From Gerris lacustris (lineage: Eukaryota; Arthropoda; Insecta; Hemiptera; Gerridae), in assembly GCA_951217055.1 (NCBI GenBank), contig OX578283.1:372001-436000 (forward strand): DNA of 64,000 bases. The letters are read 5' to 3'. Below are positions 49,875-60,864 of the stretch, one piece after another (position 1 is the first letter of the stretch; the number at the start of each line of letters is the position of its first letter). The notes below the pieces were generated by a model. The model saw nothing but the letters and a program-made list of their open reading frames with translations. It ran no database searches and was not told the origin of the DNA. The position numbers and the translations under genes were made by a program.

Positions 49875-49945
49875 TTGCTGCACTCGAGAAACCTTACCGC
49901 CCTCAGCTGCACCTCGTGCGTAAATATTTCTCTCGAGTGCAGCAA
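49875..49945. repeat. inverted repeat, 15-bp arms
   Basis: TTGCTGCACTCGAGA (49875-49889) and TCTCGAGTGCAGCAA (49931-49945) are perfect reverse complements 41 bp apart, each holding an XhoI-type CTCGAG palindrome. Confidence 0.85.
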
Positions 49946-50652
49946 TTGCCTCTTTGTGCACTAGTTTCACAAATAACTATCATAATGCGAGTCAAGTGCA
50001 AAGTCTGTAGGTTGGATAACCTTGGCTTTATAATGGACATTTTAATATCACGTTTAAGTCATGTAAGTTTCTCTCAAATGTATTCTAGAAATAAGTGGTA
50101 AAGTGGAAACTTATTTGTTACGGCAAGACGTCGTGGCCTTGTCTTGTGCTTAGACAACCCTCATCATACAAACTTATTTCTCCAAGTTGCTCCGAGAGTC
50201 TGCGTGAGGTCAAGTTATCTGTGGCACCAGGTACATCGAGTTTGTGCTCTGCTTTGCAGCGAGTTGCTGGGAAAGCACGAGTTGCTCGAGGAGAGACTCG
50301 TCGGGTTAGCGTGGGTAGAAGCAACTCCACTCTTGCTTAGTTTAAGAAACTTGCCGTCTCAGAGATAACGTAATGTTTATTTAATCAAGTTCTGGGGTTG
50401 CACCCCCCCCCCCCCCCCCCACAACTTGAACTTTTCACAAGTTGTGCTCCGGCTTACTTTATAGACCGTAATGGAAAATTAATTCCGTCGCTTCTAAAAA
50501 TTGTTTCTCGTCATTTTCGGGAAAACTCGGTGGATATTTGCGGCTCGGCTTGAGGGATTCGTCTACAAACCTAATTGTAAATGTTAACGTACTGTTTTAT
50601 TGTTTTCCAGTGATTTCATTTTAGATTTGACTTGCGACCAAAGTGTTTTTGT
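49946..50652. other. unassigned sequence with poly-C tract
   Basis: A run of about 18 C lies at 50403-50420. Nothing else is recognised. Confidence 0.35.
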
Positions 50653-52174
50653 TTTTTTTTTTTTTTTAATTTATTAGATAACTGCAACTACATAATTTTA
50701 CATGTTATAAGCAATTTTGATGAATGTTTTTACAATGACTTGAGAGACTTGAAGTGAGGAACTGTCCATTAACAGTACTCACAGATACTAGCTTGAATTA
50801 ATACAATTGATACAACATATATTTAGACTTTACAAGTTAAGCATTGTTCAATAGATCACGTGGCCACTGCCTCTTTAGACGTCGAGGAGGATTTCCAGGA
50901 ATGAATGGTAATGACAGGTTGTGAATTAAAGGATTGGAATGTTGGGATATGGAGTCATGGAAGGATTTATATCGGGTTATGGCTAGGTCATGGACGAAGG
51001 GGACTTTGAGGTCGTTATGAAGGGTGAAGTTAGAAACATAGAAAGGGGCGTTTACTATTCTTCTTAGGATTTTGGACTGTAGGGACTGGATACGATAGGA
51101 GTTGGAACGCTTGGTGCAACCCCAGAGTTCAATACCGTATGACCATATGGGCTTAATTATTGTGTTATAAATTAGTAATTTGTTATGTGTGCTGAGTTTA
51201 GATGTATGGTGTAGAAGTCTGTGTAAAAGTTTGTAGCGTCTGTTGCAGTCTTGTCGTTTAAGTTTTGTGTGGTGTGCCCAGGTCAAACGCCGGTCCAGGT
51301 GTAAACCAAGGTAGCGGACGGAACTAGAGTGAGGGATAGGGATTTGGTTTAGGGTTACTGGTTCACATATGCCATGTCTCAAACTAAACGTTACATGGAC
51401 ACTTTTGTTTTCATTAATTTTGATTCTCCACTTCTTGAGCCAAGTTTCCAGAAGTAAGAGGTGTTCCTGAACTTGTTCAGATGCTATTATAGGTGATATA
51501 TTAGATGATACAATGCACTTATCATCTGCAAAAGAAGCTAAAGTGGTGCTAGGATGTTCAGGGATGTCGGAGGTGAAAATGGTATACAGGATTGGACCTA
51601 GGATGCTACCTTGGGGTACACCTGCTTTTATAGGAAAAATTGAGGAAGTGGAAAGGTTATAGGACACATGGTAAAAACGATTTTCTAGGAAGGATTTTAG
51701 GATTAGATAGTAAGTAAAGGGAAGGATGCCCTTAAGCTTCCAAAGCAAGCCAGCGTGCCAAACCCTGTCAAAAGCTTGCGCTTCATCTAGGAAGACCGCT
51801 GAGCAGTACTTTTTCTGCTCAAGGGAGGAAGATATTATGTCTACTACTCTGTGACACTGTTGGACTGTGGAGTGAAGGGATCGAAAACCTAATTGGTGGT
51901 TTGGGAGTGTTTTTAAGGAAGTTATTATAGGATTAATTCGTCGGAGGAGAAGTTTTTCTAGGATTTTACCCATCAGAGGAAGAAGGCTGATAGGACGATA
52001 GGAATTAGGTAAGTGGGAAGGTTTGGAGGGTTTATGGATCATTATAATTTTGGCGAATTTCCAAAGTGAAGGAAAGTGGGTTATTCGAAGGACTGAGTTA
52101 TAGATGGAAGTAAGGTAAAGGATTCCTTTTTTGGGGAGGTTTGTGTGTGGAAGATGTAATGAACAAGGTTAACC
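50653..52174 (-). mobile_element. 5'-truncated Jockey-type non-LTR retrotransposon
   Basis: On the minus strand the RT frame is followed by a 3' region of about 150 bp and an AATAAA-like TAATAAATTAAAA leading into a poly-A tail, seen as 17 T at 50655-50671. The 5' part (endonuclease, gag-like ORF1) is absent, with a break at about 52170. No clear target duplication was found. Confidence 0.88.
50837..52168 (-). CDS. Jockey-clade reverse transcriptase fragment
   Basis: The open frame continues upstream of the first Met (52042) to about 52168, adding residues ending FPSLWKFAKII, typical of the start of Jockey RT domains. From that Met: NSYRPISLLPLMGKILEKLL (13-32), motif A with LDEAQAFDRVWH (85-96), AGVPQGSILGPILY (140-153), catalytic FADD (171-174), VRYLGLHLDRRLTW, and a C-terminal region with SYGIELWGC. 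In intact elements this enzyme primes reverse transcription at a nicked target. There is no internal stop, so the copy is young or little decayed, but it lacks its endonuclease. Confidence 0.9.
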   Translation of the reverse strand, partial: PCSLHLPHTNLPKKGILYLTSIYNSVLRITHFPSLWKFAKIIMIHKPSKPSHLPNSYRPISLLPLMGKILEKLLLRRINPIITSLKTLPNHQLGFRSLHSTVQQCHRVVDIISSSLEQKKYCSAVFLDEAQAFDRVWHAGLLWKLKGILPFTYYLILKSFLENRFYHVSYNLSTSSIFPIKAGVPQGSILGPILYTIFTSDIPEHPSTTLASFADDKCIVSSNISPIIASEQVQEHLLLLETWLKKWRIKINENKSVHVTFSLRHGICEPVTLNQIPIPHSSSVRYLGLHLDRRLTWAHHTKLKRQDCNRRYKLLHRLLHHTSKLSTHNKLLIYNTIIKPIWSYGIELWGCTKRSNSYRIQSLQSKILRRIVNAPFYVSNFTLHNDLKVPFVHDLAITRYKSFHDSISQHSNPLIHNLSLPFIPGNPPRRLKRQWPRDLLNNA

Positions 52175-52853
52175 GTGCGTTATCTCCGGACTCCGGACAG
52201 TTTTTTCTAGGAGAATTGGGTCAAGGCCTTGTATGAGTTATCGAAAACATGCATTTACACGTAAAAGGTCAGTTAAGGTAATGTCTCGATTACATTTTGC
52301 AAAAAGAACAAAAAAATTAATCTTACTTATTAGTATTTTAAACACTGTTTAAAATCGTTGTCTGGAAATGTAATATTACTTACCAACACCGACACGGAGA
52401 CACCTGCATCTCGCAGTGTGTGTTTCCCGTGATGATATAATAACCAGGCATTGGTTTTAAAATATAGTCAGTCAGCCTATAAATAAATACTTTTTGTATT
52501 ATGACAAATTTCAGCGGTAAAATTATGAATAATTGCAAACGTACTTTTGAAAAATTACAAGTTAATATTTTCTCTGTCAAACCCGCAAATAGAAAAAAAA
52601 AAAATAAAAAACGAGAATTAAAAATCTACGTCGTCTTCAATTTTTTAAGAGAAACTTGATTAGCCGCGGTAAAGAATATTTGCTTGGATGAAAAGACGTC
52701 GTGAAACCAAGTTCGCGTTTCGAGAATCGTCCAAGTGAAACATTTTTGATGTGAAATTAACGAAATTGTAAGTTATGTTTTAAGACTCGCCTATGATAAA
52801 TATTTTATTCGACTGCCGACTTAAGCCGGCAGTTGATTTACCTGTAACATCTT
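52175..52853. other. unassigned sequence
   Basis: No recognised gene. CTGCCGACTTAAGCCGGCAG at 52812-52831 is a hairpin directly downstream (minus strand) of the tRNA-like element. Confidence 0.35.
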
Positions 52854-52926
52854 CCCTCTGGACGAGTCTCGAACCCCCGACATCTGGATTGAGAGCCTAG
52901 CGTGCTAACCACTGTACCACGAGAGT
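52854..52926 (-). tRNA. tRNA-Glu(CTC)-like sequence, probably a pseudogene or SINE head
   Basis: Minus strand gives a 73-nt tRNA-like fold. The A box TGGTACAGTGG is perfect and is followed by TTAGC. The 7-nt anticodon loop CTCTCAA gives anticodon CTC. The B box GGTTCGAGACT has one change from consensus. The acceptor arm pairs at about five of seven positions, the anticodon stem has a mismatch, and the T stem pairs poorly. Those mismatches argue against a working tRNA. Confidence 0.5.
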
Positions 52927-54061
52927 AGTTGATATATTATGTACACAGAATTGGTATATAAGGGTACTATTATAACAATTAATATATGTATTAATGTTGT
53001 TTTCATGTTTTTCTTCATTATTCGCTAACATTTTATGGAAATATTTTATTATTGAAATTATTGTTTGTTTGAGAAGTTATCTGACTGTGGTGGCATTGTA
53101 AACTCTTGTTTATAAATATGTATGATGCGTATTTAATAAATGATTTATTTAACATGCATTACTTAAATAAGGGTTATTGTGCTATTTCATATGTTTATTC
53201 TGTTTCTAGAACTTAAGTTTCACTTCTAATGCGTGAGTGTCTCACATATATTTTTTTAAGTCAAATCCAAAATCCAAGTGATAAAATGACGAGATATATT
53301 TATTTTTATCGTTTGTCGGCTTTATCGATGAGTTTTTTTCCGGTCGATCTTCTTCTGCCCCGACTACTTGTGTCTACTCGGGTCTAATCAGGACTACTCG
53401 GATCACGTTTTTAATTTCATGTTGAAATATTATTGTTTCGTTTAAAAAGAAGAAGCGGAAGCTCGAGTACAGGAGAGGAGTGAGTCGGAAGATTCAGAGG
53501 AAAGCTGAGAATGTGTCGACCACGTGAATATCGACTTAGCATTAATTAAACATTTAGAGTTACGAGCGTCAATCAAAAGGAAAAATAAAACTTTTGTTTT
53601 ACCGATGTTACGCAAAAAAATGCTTCTTCAAGTTATCATAAGAGACATTTTCTTGCGCTACACGAGTACTGCATCCATCCTGTGTACTACGCCACACTAT
53701 AAATCTCTCGTTATGGACACTACCACGAGAACGGTGGTAGTAACCAACATTATAACTCGGAAACTTTTCTCTTTAGCTCCTGAGTTGCCTGAATGCTTTG
53801 GAAACAGGTGTTATCAGGAGTGAAAACATCCCAAGCCTTCGTGTAACTAAAACTGCATAGTGCCTCAGTCTGGCCTTTAAAAACTATATGTTGGCTTTTA
53901 TTTCAACCAGAACAACTTGGGGGGATCAAATGATCTCTGTCGGCCTGTCAGCCTGTCAACCTACGTTCAAACCTCCAATCGCTCTCAGCTAATAATTGAA
54001 AGGAAAGCTCGAGTCGGCTTGGAGGAGAGTGCAGACAAACAAATTAATCAGAGCTGTGGCA
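52927..54061. other. unassigned sequence
   Basis: No recognised gene. A 99-codon plus-strand frame (53524-53823) has no identifiable domain. Confidence 0.35.
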
Positions 54062-54350
54062 ATTTAGTGTAGTTTAGTTAATGTAGTTTAGTTAACCTAG
54101 TTTATAGTTAATGTAGTTTAGTTAACCTAGTTTATAGTTAATGTAGTTTATAGTTAATGTAGTTTATAATTAATGTAGTTTAGTTAATGTAGTTTAGTTA
54201 ATGTAGTTTAGTTAATGTAGTTTAGTTAATGTAGTTTAGTTAATGTAGTTTAGTTAATGTAGTTTAGTTAATGTAGTTTAGTTAATGTAGCTTATAGTTA
54301 ATGTAGTTTATAGTTAATGTAGTTTAATTAATGTAGTTTAAAGTTAATGT
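54062..54350 (+). repeat. 14-bp minisatellite
   Basis: About 20 copies of TTAATGTAGTTTAG. Longer TTTATAG variants cluster at both ends, and the uniform core lies at about 54170-54290. Confidence 0.95.
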
Positions 54351-54722
54351 CTATAGTTAGAGGCGTGGGAGGGAGTTGATTTTGAAGGTTAAGTGAAGAC
54401 TAGATGATTACGATGGTGCCTAGATAAGACTGAGGGTTGCCTCGAGTCTCCAGCTAGGGGTTAGATTCACATTCAAGAGTGAGGCACAAGAGTCCTTAAG
54501 GATAACAATCTCAACATCTCCTGCCAAGTCTCGATTGCTTCTCTGCTTGATATTCTTAATGACTTTGTCCTTCTAAAGTCTCCATTACCAGTAAAAGCAG
54601 CTTTCCACCAGAATACCTCTCGCACCTTCACCGGGTCAAAGTCGCCTCCGTGTATAAACTTCACTAAATTAAAACTAATCAATCTGAGTTTACGGGTTTA
54701 TATTGAGGTGCTTGAGTGTTAA
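54351..54722. other. unassigned sequence
   Basis: A 69-codon minus-strand frame (54473-54682) has no recognised domain. Confidence 0.3.
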
Positions 54723-55195
54723 CAGACCGTCAGCAGACCTGTGCAAGGAGCCACTCTCCGCACCGTCAGCAGACCTGTGCAAGGAGCCACTCTCCGGACC
54801 GTCAGCAGAACTGTGCACAGAGCCATTCTCCGTACCGTCAGCAGAATTGTGCACGGAGCCATTCTCCGTACCGTCAGCAGAATTGTGCAAGGAGCCACTC
54901 TCCGGACCGTCAGCAGACCTGTGCAAGGAGCCACTCTCCGGACCGTCAGCAGAACTGTGCACAGAGCCATTCTCCGTACCGTCAGCAGAATTGTGCACAG
55001 AGCCATTCTCCGTACCGTCAGCAGAATTGTGCACGGAGCCATTCTCCGTACCGTCAGCAGAACTGTGCAAGGAGCCACTCTCCGTACCGTCAGCAGAACT
55101 GTGCAAGGAGCCACTCTCCGTACCGTCAGCAGAACTGTGCAAGGAGCCACTCTCCGTACCGTCAGCAGAACTGTGCAAGGAGCCACTCTCCGGTC
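54723..55195 (+). repeat. 36-bp minisatellite
   Basis: Thirteen copies of a unit made of CCGTCAGCAGAACTGTGCAA plus GGAGCCACTCTCCGTA. Variants include AGG/CAG/CGG before AGCCA, CACTC/CATTC, and CGTA/CGGA/CGCA. A unit of 12 codons keeps long frames open on both strands (up to 187 codons). These look like artefacts. Confidence 0.96.
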
Positions 55196-55739
55196 CCTGT
55201 CCCATGTTGCTTCATCGCCTTAACCTTTTACCTTTAAATGTAACGATAGTTATTGTTAACCATTAATTAATTTTCTGTCTGATTACTGTTCAGCACGAAC
55301 CTTCCTAACTAAAACCAAACATGGGTATTTCAAATTCTAAACTGAAAACCAAGTTATCATTATGTACATGACGGGCTTCAGACGGCTTTAGACGGCTGCG
55401 GCCCCGTCCAGAGCTCTTCTCCCACTTCTCACAATGTTACATTTTAACTTACATAAAACTTTCATTTAATCAGCTGACGTGGAGTTTGTTTCTTATTTTT
55501 TATCATTAATTCAAAATATTGAGCCATTAGTGTGGCACATAGCTTGCTCGCGTCTTATAGTGAACTTTCATTATGTTTTGCTTGTTCGACCCATTATTAT
55601 CTCGTTTAACTAATTTTTCCCTCTTTTGCTGAAATCTGTCAACATTGCTTGGTTTTCTTAACATTGGTTAAAGTAGCCAGAGAGTTGATATCAATGTAGG
55701 TCATCTCCGGGCTACTTTCTAATGACCCTATTAAAGAAA
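55196..55739. other. unassigned sequence
   Basis: No recognised feature. Confidence 0.3.
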
Positions 55740-56491
55740 ATGTTCAAAGAAAAACCTTTGTTAGCATGTGATGAGAAACCGATGGGCGCAGAACATGGGA
55801 TCAACAGTTGGCTAATTGCTAATTATGACCATAATTAGCATTCAAATATCGTCGAAATCGGACCGATAGCTTTTAAGGTATGTTGGTTCGAAAAATTGTC
55901 GAGCAACAGACAGACAGACACGAGACAAAAATATGTTCTCCAATGTCTCAAACGGATTTCTGTCTAAAAATGTTCGAATTCGAAGACGTAAAAAAATGTC
56001 GTTGTTTAGAACGATCACATAGTTTGCCTTACCTTCGGTAAGCTCGGAAGCAATAAATAATTTTAAATTAGTGGGTTTAACAACTAACAACGGAAAAATG
56101 CATAAATATTATATGCTTAAATAAATAAACGTATGAGTAAATACATGTTGACACGTTTCTATCTTATCTACCTATATATCCGTGACAAATAAGCGATAGA
56201 TGAAAAAGTTTGAAAAACTATGACTGTTGACTAATTATATCGTACCGTCAAAATGTCATTAAAATCGGACCAGCATTCTCCGAGATGTTGTACTTCACAA
56301 CAACGTCAAACGACAGCTACCAGACCTAAAATGTCCCCCGATGTGTGAAACAGATTTCTGTCTAGGAATTTTTTAAGACCGATCACATAGCTTCCGTTAC
56401 CTTGGGTAAACTCGGAAGCAAAATATTAATTAAAGTGAAAATGAAGATTGAAGGCTGTGATTAAACCTTTAAACAATCTTTCAGCAAGTTG
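55740..56491 (+). mobile_element. R3 element, left part of an interrupted copy
   Basis: Two tandem-like R3 bodies: one with ACAGACAGACAGACACGAGA (55910), one ending CTTCCGTTACCTTGGGTAAA, CTCGGAAGC and CTTTCAGCAAGTTGTTTTT (56390-56496). The copy at 4400-4500 runs from this last phrase straight into AATAATCAAACTTAAATTAT. Here that continuation appears only at 58440. Confidence 0.7.
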
Positions 56492-57657
56492 TTTTTAGGG
56501 TTTTGTAGATACTTCTCAAAACCCTTATGCCGAGGGTGATGTGTCCGTCTGTCCGTCGCTCTTTGGTTCATAGGGCCCGAACCGTTTAAGCGAAAGTGCT
56601 GAAATTTGAAACATTGGTGCAACTTTTTGACCCAACTACAGGAAAATTATATAGAAGTTCAAAATTAGATATGCGCATGCGCAATTCGAAAAAACGTGAT
56701 AAACTCAAAAATTTTTATTTTTTTTAATTTTTGAGTGGGGTATCAAATGAAAGCTGCTGAAGAGTAGGACACAAATATATATATGCTTTTTTAAATTTTG
56801 CATTTCTTATTGGTTAAAAAAATCAAAATATACCCAAAAAAAATGTCCCCCCCCCCAACCACTATAGATCGGCTGGTGCTAAAATTTCGAAATAATTCAT
56901 GCTAATACCTTATTGTCGCGCGATGAAAATTCCGGGAGTTCATCCTAAATTTTCAAAAATTGCCAATTTTGGGCTCGAAAAAGTGAAGTGCGCCCAAAAT
57001 TTTATTTTTTGAAAATTTTGAGTTGGGTATCAAGTGAAAGCTGCTGAAGAGTAGGACACAGATATATATATGCTTTTTTAAATTTTGCATTCCTTATTAG
57101 TTAAAAAAATCAAAATATACCCAAAAAATATTCCCCCCCCCCCCCCCCCAACCACTATAGATCGGCTGGTGCTAAAATTTCGAAATAATTCATGCTAATA
57201 CCTTATTGTGGCGCGATGAAAATTCCGGGAGTTCATCCTAAATTTTCAAAAATTGCCAATTTTGGGCGTGAAAAAGTGAAGTACGCCCAAAATTTTTTTT
57301 TTGAAAATTTTGAGTTGGGTATCAAATGAAAGCTGCTGAAGAGTAGGACACAAATATATATATGCTTTTTTAAATTTTACATTTCTTATTGGTTAAATAA
57401 ATAAAAATATACCCAAACAAACATTCCCCCCCCCAACCACTATATAACGGCTGGTCCTAAAATTTTGAACTAATTCATGGTTATACCTTATGGTGGAGCG
57501 ATGCAAATTTCCTGAAAAATGTAATTTATCTTGTCTTTATTACTGATAAAAATCATTGTGACCTCCCGGGGGATCGAACCCGGGACCCTTGAGATCGAAG
57601 ACAAAAAAATCATAATTACATAACGGGTATGCTTACTCATCTACAAAACCCTAAAAA
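56492..57657 (+). mobile_element. R1-family DNA element with perfect 19-bp TIRs
   Basis: TTTTTAGGGTTTTGTAGAT (56492-56510) and ATCTACAAAACCCTAAAAA (57639-57657) are perfect inverted repeats. An echo of the terminus, CAAAACCCTTATG, follows the left end. GAGTAGGACACA marks internal units at 56762, 57049 and 57341, with periods of 287 and 292 bp. Each unit carries a short TA run and a poly-C tract (up to 17 C, near 57132). Near the right end the minus strand holds the perfect B box GGTTCGATCCCC. No transposase, so non-autonomous. It splits an R3 copy. Confidence 0.85.
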
Positions 57658-58431
57658 GTACTTGGACACAAGGACTTCCCTGTGATTTTTACTTCCATGA
57701 AAATGGAAGTATGGTGATACCCTCCAAAACGTGATTCCGAGATCTCTGTGAAGGAGGGGTCTTACGGACCCGGGGGTATCATTGAAATCCGTTTCATATA
57801 CATGTATGTCTGTGCGTACGTATGTATGTACGTACGTATGTACGTACGTACGTACGTACGTACGTTCGTTCGGAACTTAAAACCTTTATAACATCGCTTC
57901 AAGACATCGTATTGAGATGCGGTTTTCGGCATTTTTTAGAACTTTGGACGGAAAAACTGATGGCGTAAACCCGAACATCGTAGCTTACGACGTTTCGGAG
58001 CTACAGTCACTTAAGCACGATCGGTCTGTCGACGATAACTTTAGTAGGCTTTATTTGATTTCAATTTCCTTTGGGGTATATATGTGTCCTATATGGTAGA
58101 TTGTACCTATACTTTTTAAACAAAATCGGACAAGCGGTTTGGGAGATATTGGTATTTTAGTGTTTTTTTAAAGGTTTTTTCGGAACCAAATTGCGGCTAA
58201 ACTGTAAGTCTTATCGAAAAGCGGATAACACCAGCGGTAACTGATTTTAAAAGATCTACAACTTTGGTCCTATGACTTTTTGTCGTAGGACCATCCCTTC
58301 TACCTTAAATAGAGACATGTTATCGATATTAGCGGTTTGTACGATGTAGTTTATACTGAGTTCTCTCTTGCTCACGTATTGACACCATAACATTTCATGG
58401 AAGTCATGTGTGGGATTTCCACACCGGTACT
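57658..58431. other. second insertion in the R3 copy, unclassified
   Basis: This segment also separates the two R3 parts. It has a perfect hairpin TACTTCCAT-GAAA-ATGGAAGTA (57690-57711) and a (GTAC)n/(GTAT)n microsatellite at about 57815-57865. No coding frame is recognised. Confidence 0.5.
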
Positions 58432-58645
58432 TTTTTTTAATAATCAAACTTAAATTATATCGGCATTTTTACTGGGAAAAATTATATTTTTATTTATTAC
58501 TAGATAGCTTTTATACTTTCTTATACATTCAGTATATATAAAGAGAAAGTATTGTAATGGAGGGAAAATTCCACATCTGCAGAGACTGCAGACGACGCAG
58601 GCATTGTTTAAAAAAAACTATTTTTGGACTCTGGGATCCTTAATA
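58432..58645 (+). mobile_element. R3 element, right part of the interrupted copy
   Basis: Closely matches 4486-4700: AATAATCAAACTTAAATTAT, TTTATTTATTACTAGATAGC, CCACATCTGCAGAGACTGCA, then GACTCTGGGATCCTTAATACG. Confidence 0.8.
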
Positions 58646-59012
58646 CGTGGAAAGAATATCACAAATATTTATAGAATTTTCAAAATGACGGCCATTTTAC
58701 CCCTAAAATAACCAAGAAAGTACCTCAAAGAAAATGTCCCCCCCCCCCCCCTTCAACTAACCTTTTTTTCAAAATGGCGGCCATTATACTCCCCAAATTA
58801 CCAAAATGTACAAAAAAAAGTCCCTCCCCCTCCACTAATTCTAACGTTTAACAACGTTTTATTTTTTCCATAAAATATTACCATAAAACGTTTTTTCCAT
58901 AAAACGTTTTATTTTTTTGTAATTTTTGAGTGCGGTGTCATTTAAAAGGTATTGGAAACTAGATCACAAATAAATATCGAGTTTTAAAAATGGCGGCCAT
59001 TTTACTCCCATA
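58646..59012. mobile_element. R1-derived fragment
   Basis: Three spaced AAAATGGCGGCCATTTT-type blocks (58683 with one change, 58780, 58986), a 13-C run near 58739, and GGTGTCATTTAAAAGGTATTG. All are R1 internal motifs. No termini seen. Confidence 0.55.
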
Positions 59013-59392
59013 ACAATAAAAAAAATCGGTCCGAGACAACTCAGACAAACTTTCTCATATATGAGTTTATAATTACTTAGCCCAGTGTTTCCACTTATTA
59101 GTTTTCAAATGTACATTTAAATATTATTGAACATTTCATCAAAATTTATCATAAAAATAACTTCTCCTCGGCGGGGAATCGAACCCGGGCTCTCTCCATC
59201 CGCGTTTTAAGCTAATTTCTCAGGAACTAGAATTTTCCCGGGAAAACGGCTTATATCGTTGGATTCGTATTCAAATGGACTACATTTTTGAATTTTTTAA
59301 TCAAAATCGTCGGAACCGTTTTCGAGAAATAATTTTTTTTCAGGTTTTTTCAGAGTTTTTGGGGGGTAGCGCCCCCAAAATTAGAGCTAAAA
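59013..59392 (-). mobile_element. R4 element, copy 2, left part
   Basis: Nearly identical to 28165-28545: AATCGGTCCGAGACAACTCA, then GGGAATCGAACCCGGGCTCT (B box on the minus strand at 59170-59188), ending GAGCTAAAA at 59392. The right part resumes at 61997 with TAAAATTAATTTCTCG. Confidence 0.85.
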
Positions 59393-59654
59393 CAGGGTGG
59401 CCACAGACCTGGAAAACCGGGAATACCGGGAAAAGTCAGGGAATTTCGGCCAACAGGGAATAGTCAGGGAAAAGTCAGGGAATTTTGTCATAGGTCAGGG
59501 AAAATCTACCAGCAATTAAAATCCTTATTTCATCATTTTAAAGCACAGAAACCTTAACTTTCTCGAAATTTCTAATAAAAAAAAAAAAAAAAAATGTTGC
59601 ATTTGGAACAAAGGCAGAAGGATTAACGGCCTCTATACTTAGAAATTATATCAA

Positions 59655-59715
59655 AAAATCCCGTCAAGTACTTACCAGCAAGTTACTAAAAGGGTTTCTT
59701 CGGTCATAAGAATTC
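59655..59715 (-). repeat. R8 repeat fragment
   Basis: CGTCAAGTACTTACCAGCAA, then GTTACTAAAAGGGTTTCTTC, is the reverse of 2522-2562. Confidence 0.6.
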
Positions 59716-59894
59716 ATAAGTACATTATTATTATTTATTTTTATTATTTTTATCAAAAATATGTAATATGTTGCTTTTCTTACACCTAAATTATCCTTCA
59801 TCGAAACATTCATCAAAAATATGTATAAAAATTCACTTTTAAGAAACGAGGAGTGCATATTATCCATTACTATATCTTCGGTAGTATGCACTAA

Positions 59895-60862
59895 TTTAGT
59901 AATTTTAGGGGTAAAATGTCGGCCATTATAAAAACGATATATTTTTGTGAGCTAAATACTACCTAATACCTTTAAAATGATACCTTAAAACTAATGAAAT
60001 GATACCAAATAATACCTTTAAAATGATACCCAACTTCGAATTTTCAAATAACAAAAATTTTGGGGCTCCCGAGTTACGGCCCCCTAAAATTTTTAAAATT
60101 TGACTTTTTTATATCAACTCCCGAAAATATCATTGGACTACAGAGATGCATATTTTTGTATTTTTAGCTCCTGTCTTAATGGGGTAGCGGGGGGGGGCAT
60201 TTTTTTTTGCGTTTTGTTTTATTTATTTTTTTTTTTTGGGGGGGGGGGGGGGGGGTAATATTGCTGCCATTTTGGAAACACGATATATCTTTGTGAACGA
60301 AATTTCAATACCTTTAAAATGATACCCAACTTCGAATTTTCAAATCACAAAAATTTTGGGGTTCCCGAGTTACGGCCCTCTAAAATTTCTAAAATTTAAC
60401 TTTTTTAGACCAACTTCCGAAAATTTCATTGGACCACAGAGATATATATTTATGTGTTTTTGCCCTTTTTTGGACCTATCCTAATGGGGTAGTGCAGGGG
60501 GGGGGGGGTACATTTTGGGTTTGTCTTAATTATTTGGGGGGTATAATGGCCGCCATTTTGGAAACGCGATATATATTTCTAATCTACATTTCAATACCTT
60601 TTAAATTATACCTAACTTGAAAATTACAAAAAAATATAAAATATGTATTGCAATCTACTCGCAATTGATCGCAGATCGTAGAAATTTGGAGCGTTTAAGT
60701 CCGCAATAGTTTTTCTGTTTTTGGGCAAAAATGTTTAACTTTTATACCAAATTTCAAGTCGATAGCTTCAGTAGGTCGGGAGATATACTCCAAGATGCGA
60801 CGGACGGACGGACGAACTACCAAAAGCATATGGGTTTCTAGGGCGACCTCGAAACCCTAAAC
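59895..60862 (-). mobile_element. R1 element, minus strand, nested
   Basis: Ends at 60862 with CGACCTCGAAACCCTAAA, the reverse of an R1 start, preceded by ACGGACGGACGGACGAAC. CAACTTCGAATTTTCAAAT occurs at 60031 and 60327, a 296-bp internal period. Poly-G tracts (the minus-strand poly-C) lie near 60189, 60239 and 60498. GCCATTTTGGAAAC occurs twice, at 60269 and 60553. Confidence 0.75.
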
Positions 60863-60864
60863 AT

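Noticed and set aside
54690..55266. Frames of 155-187 codons over the 36-bp array
   Set aside because: The unit is 12 codons, frames are open on both strands, and there is no signal or domain outside the repeat.
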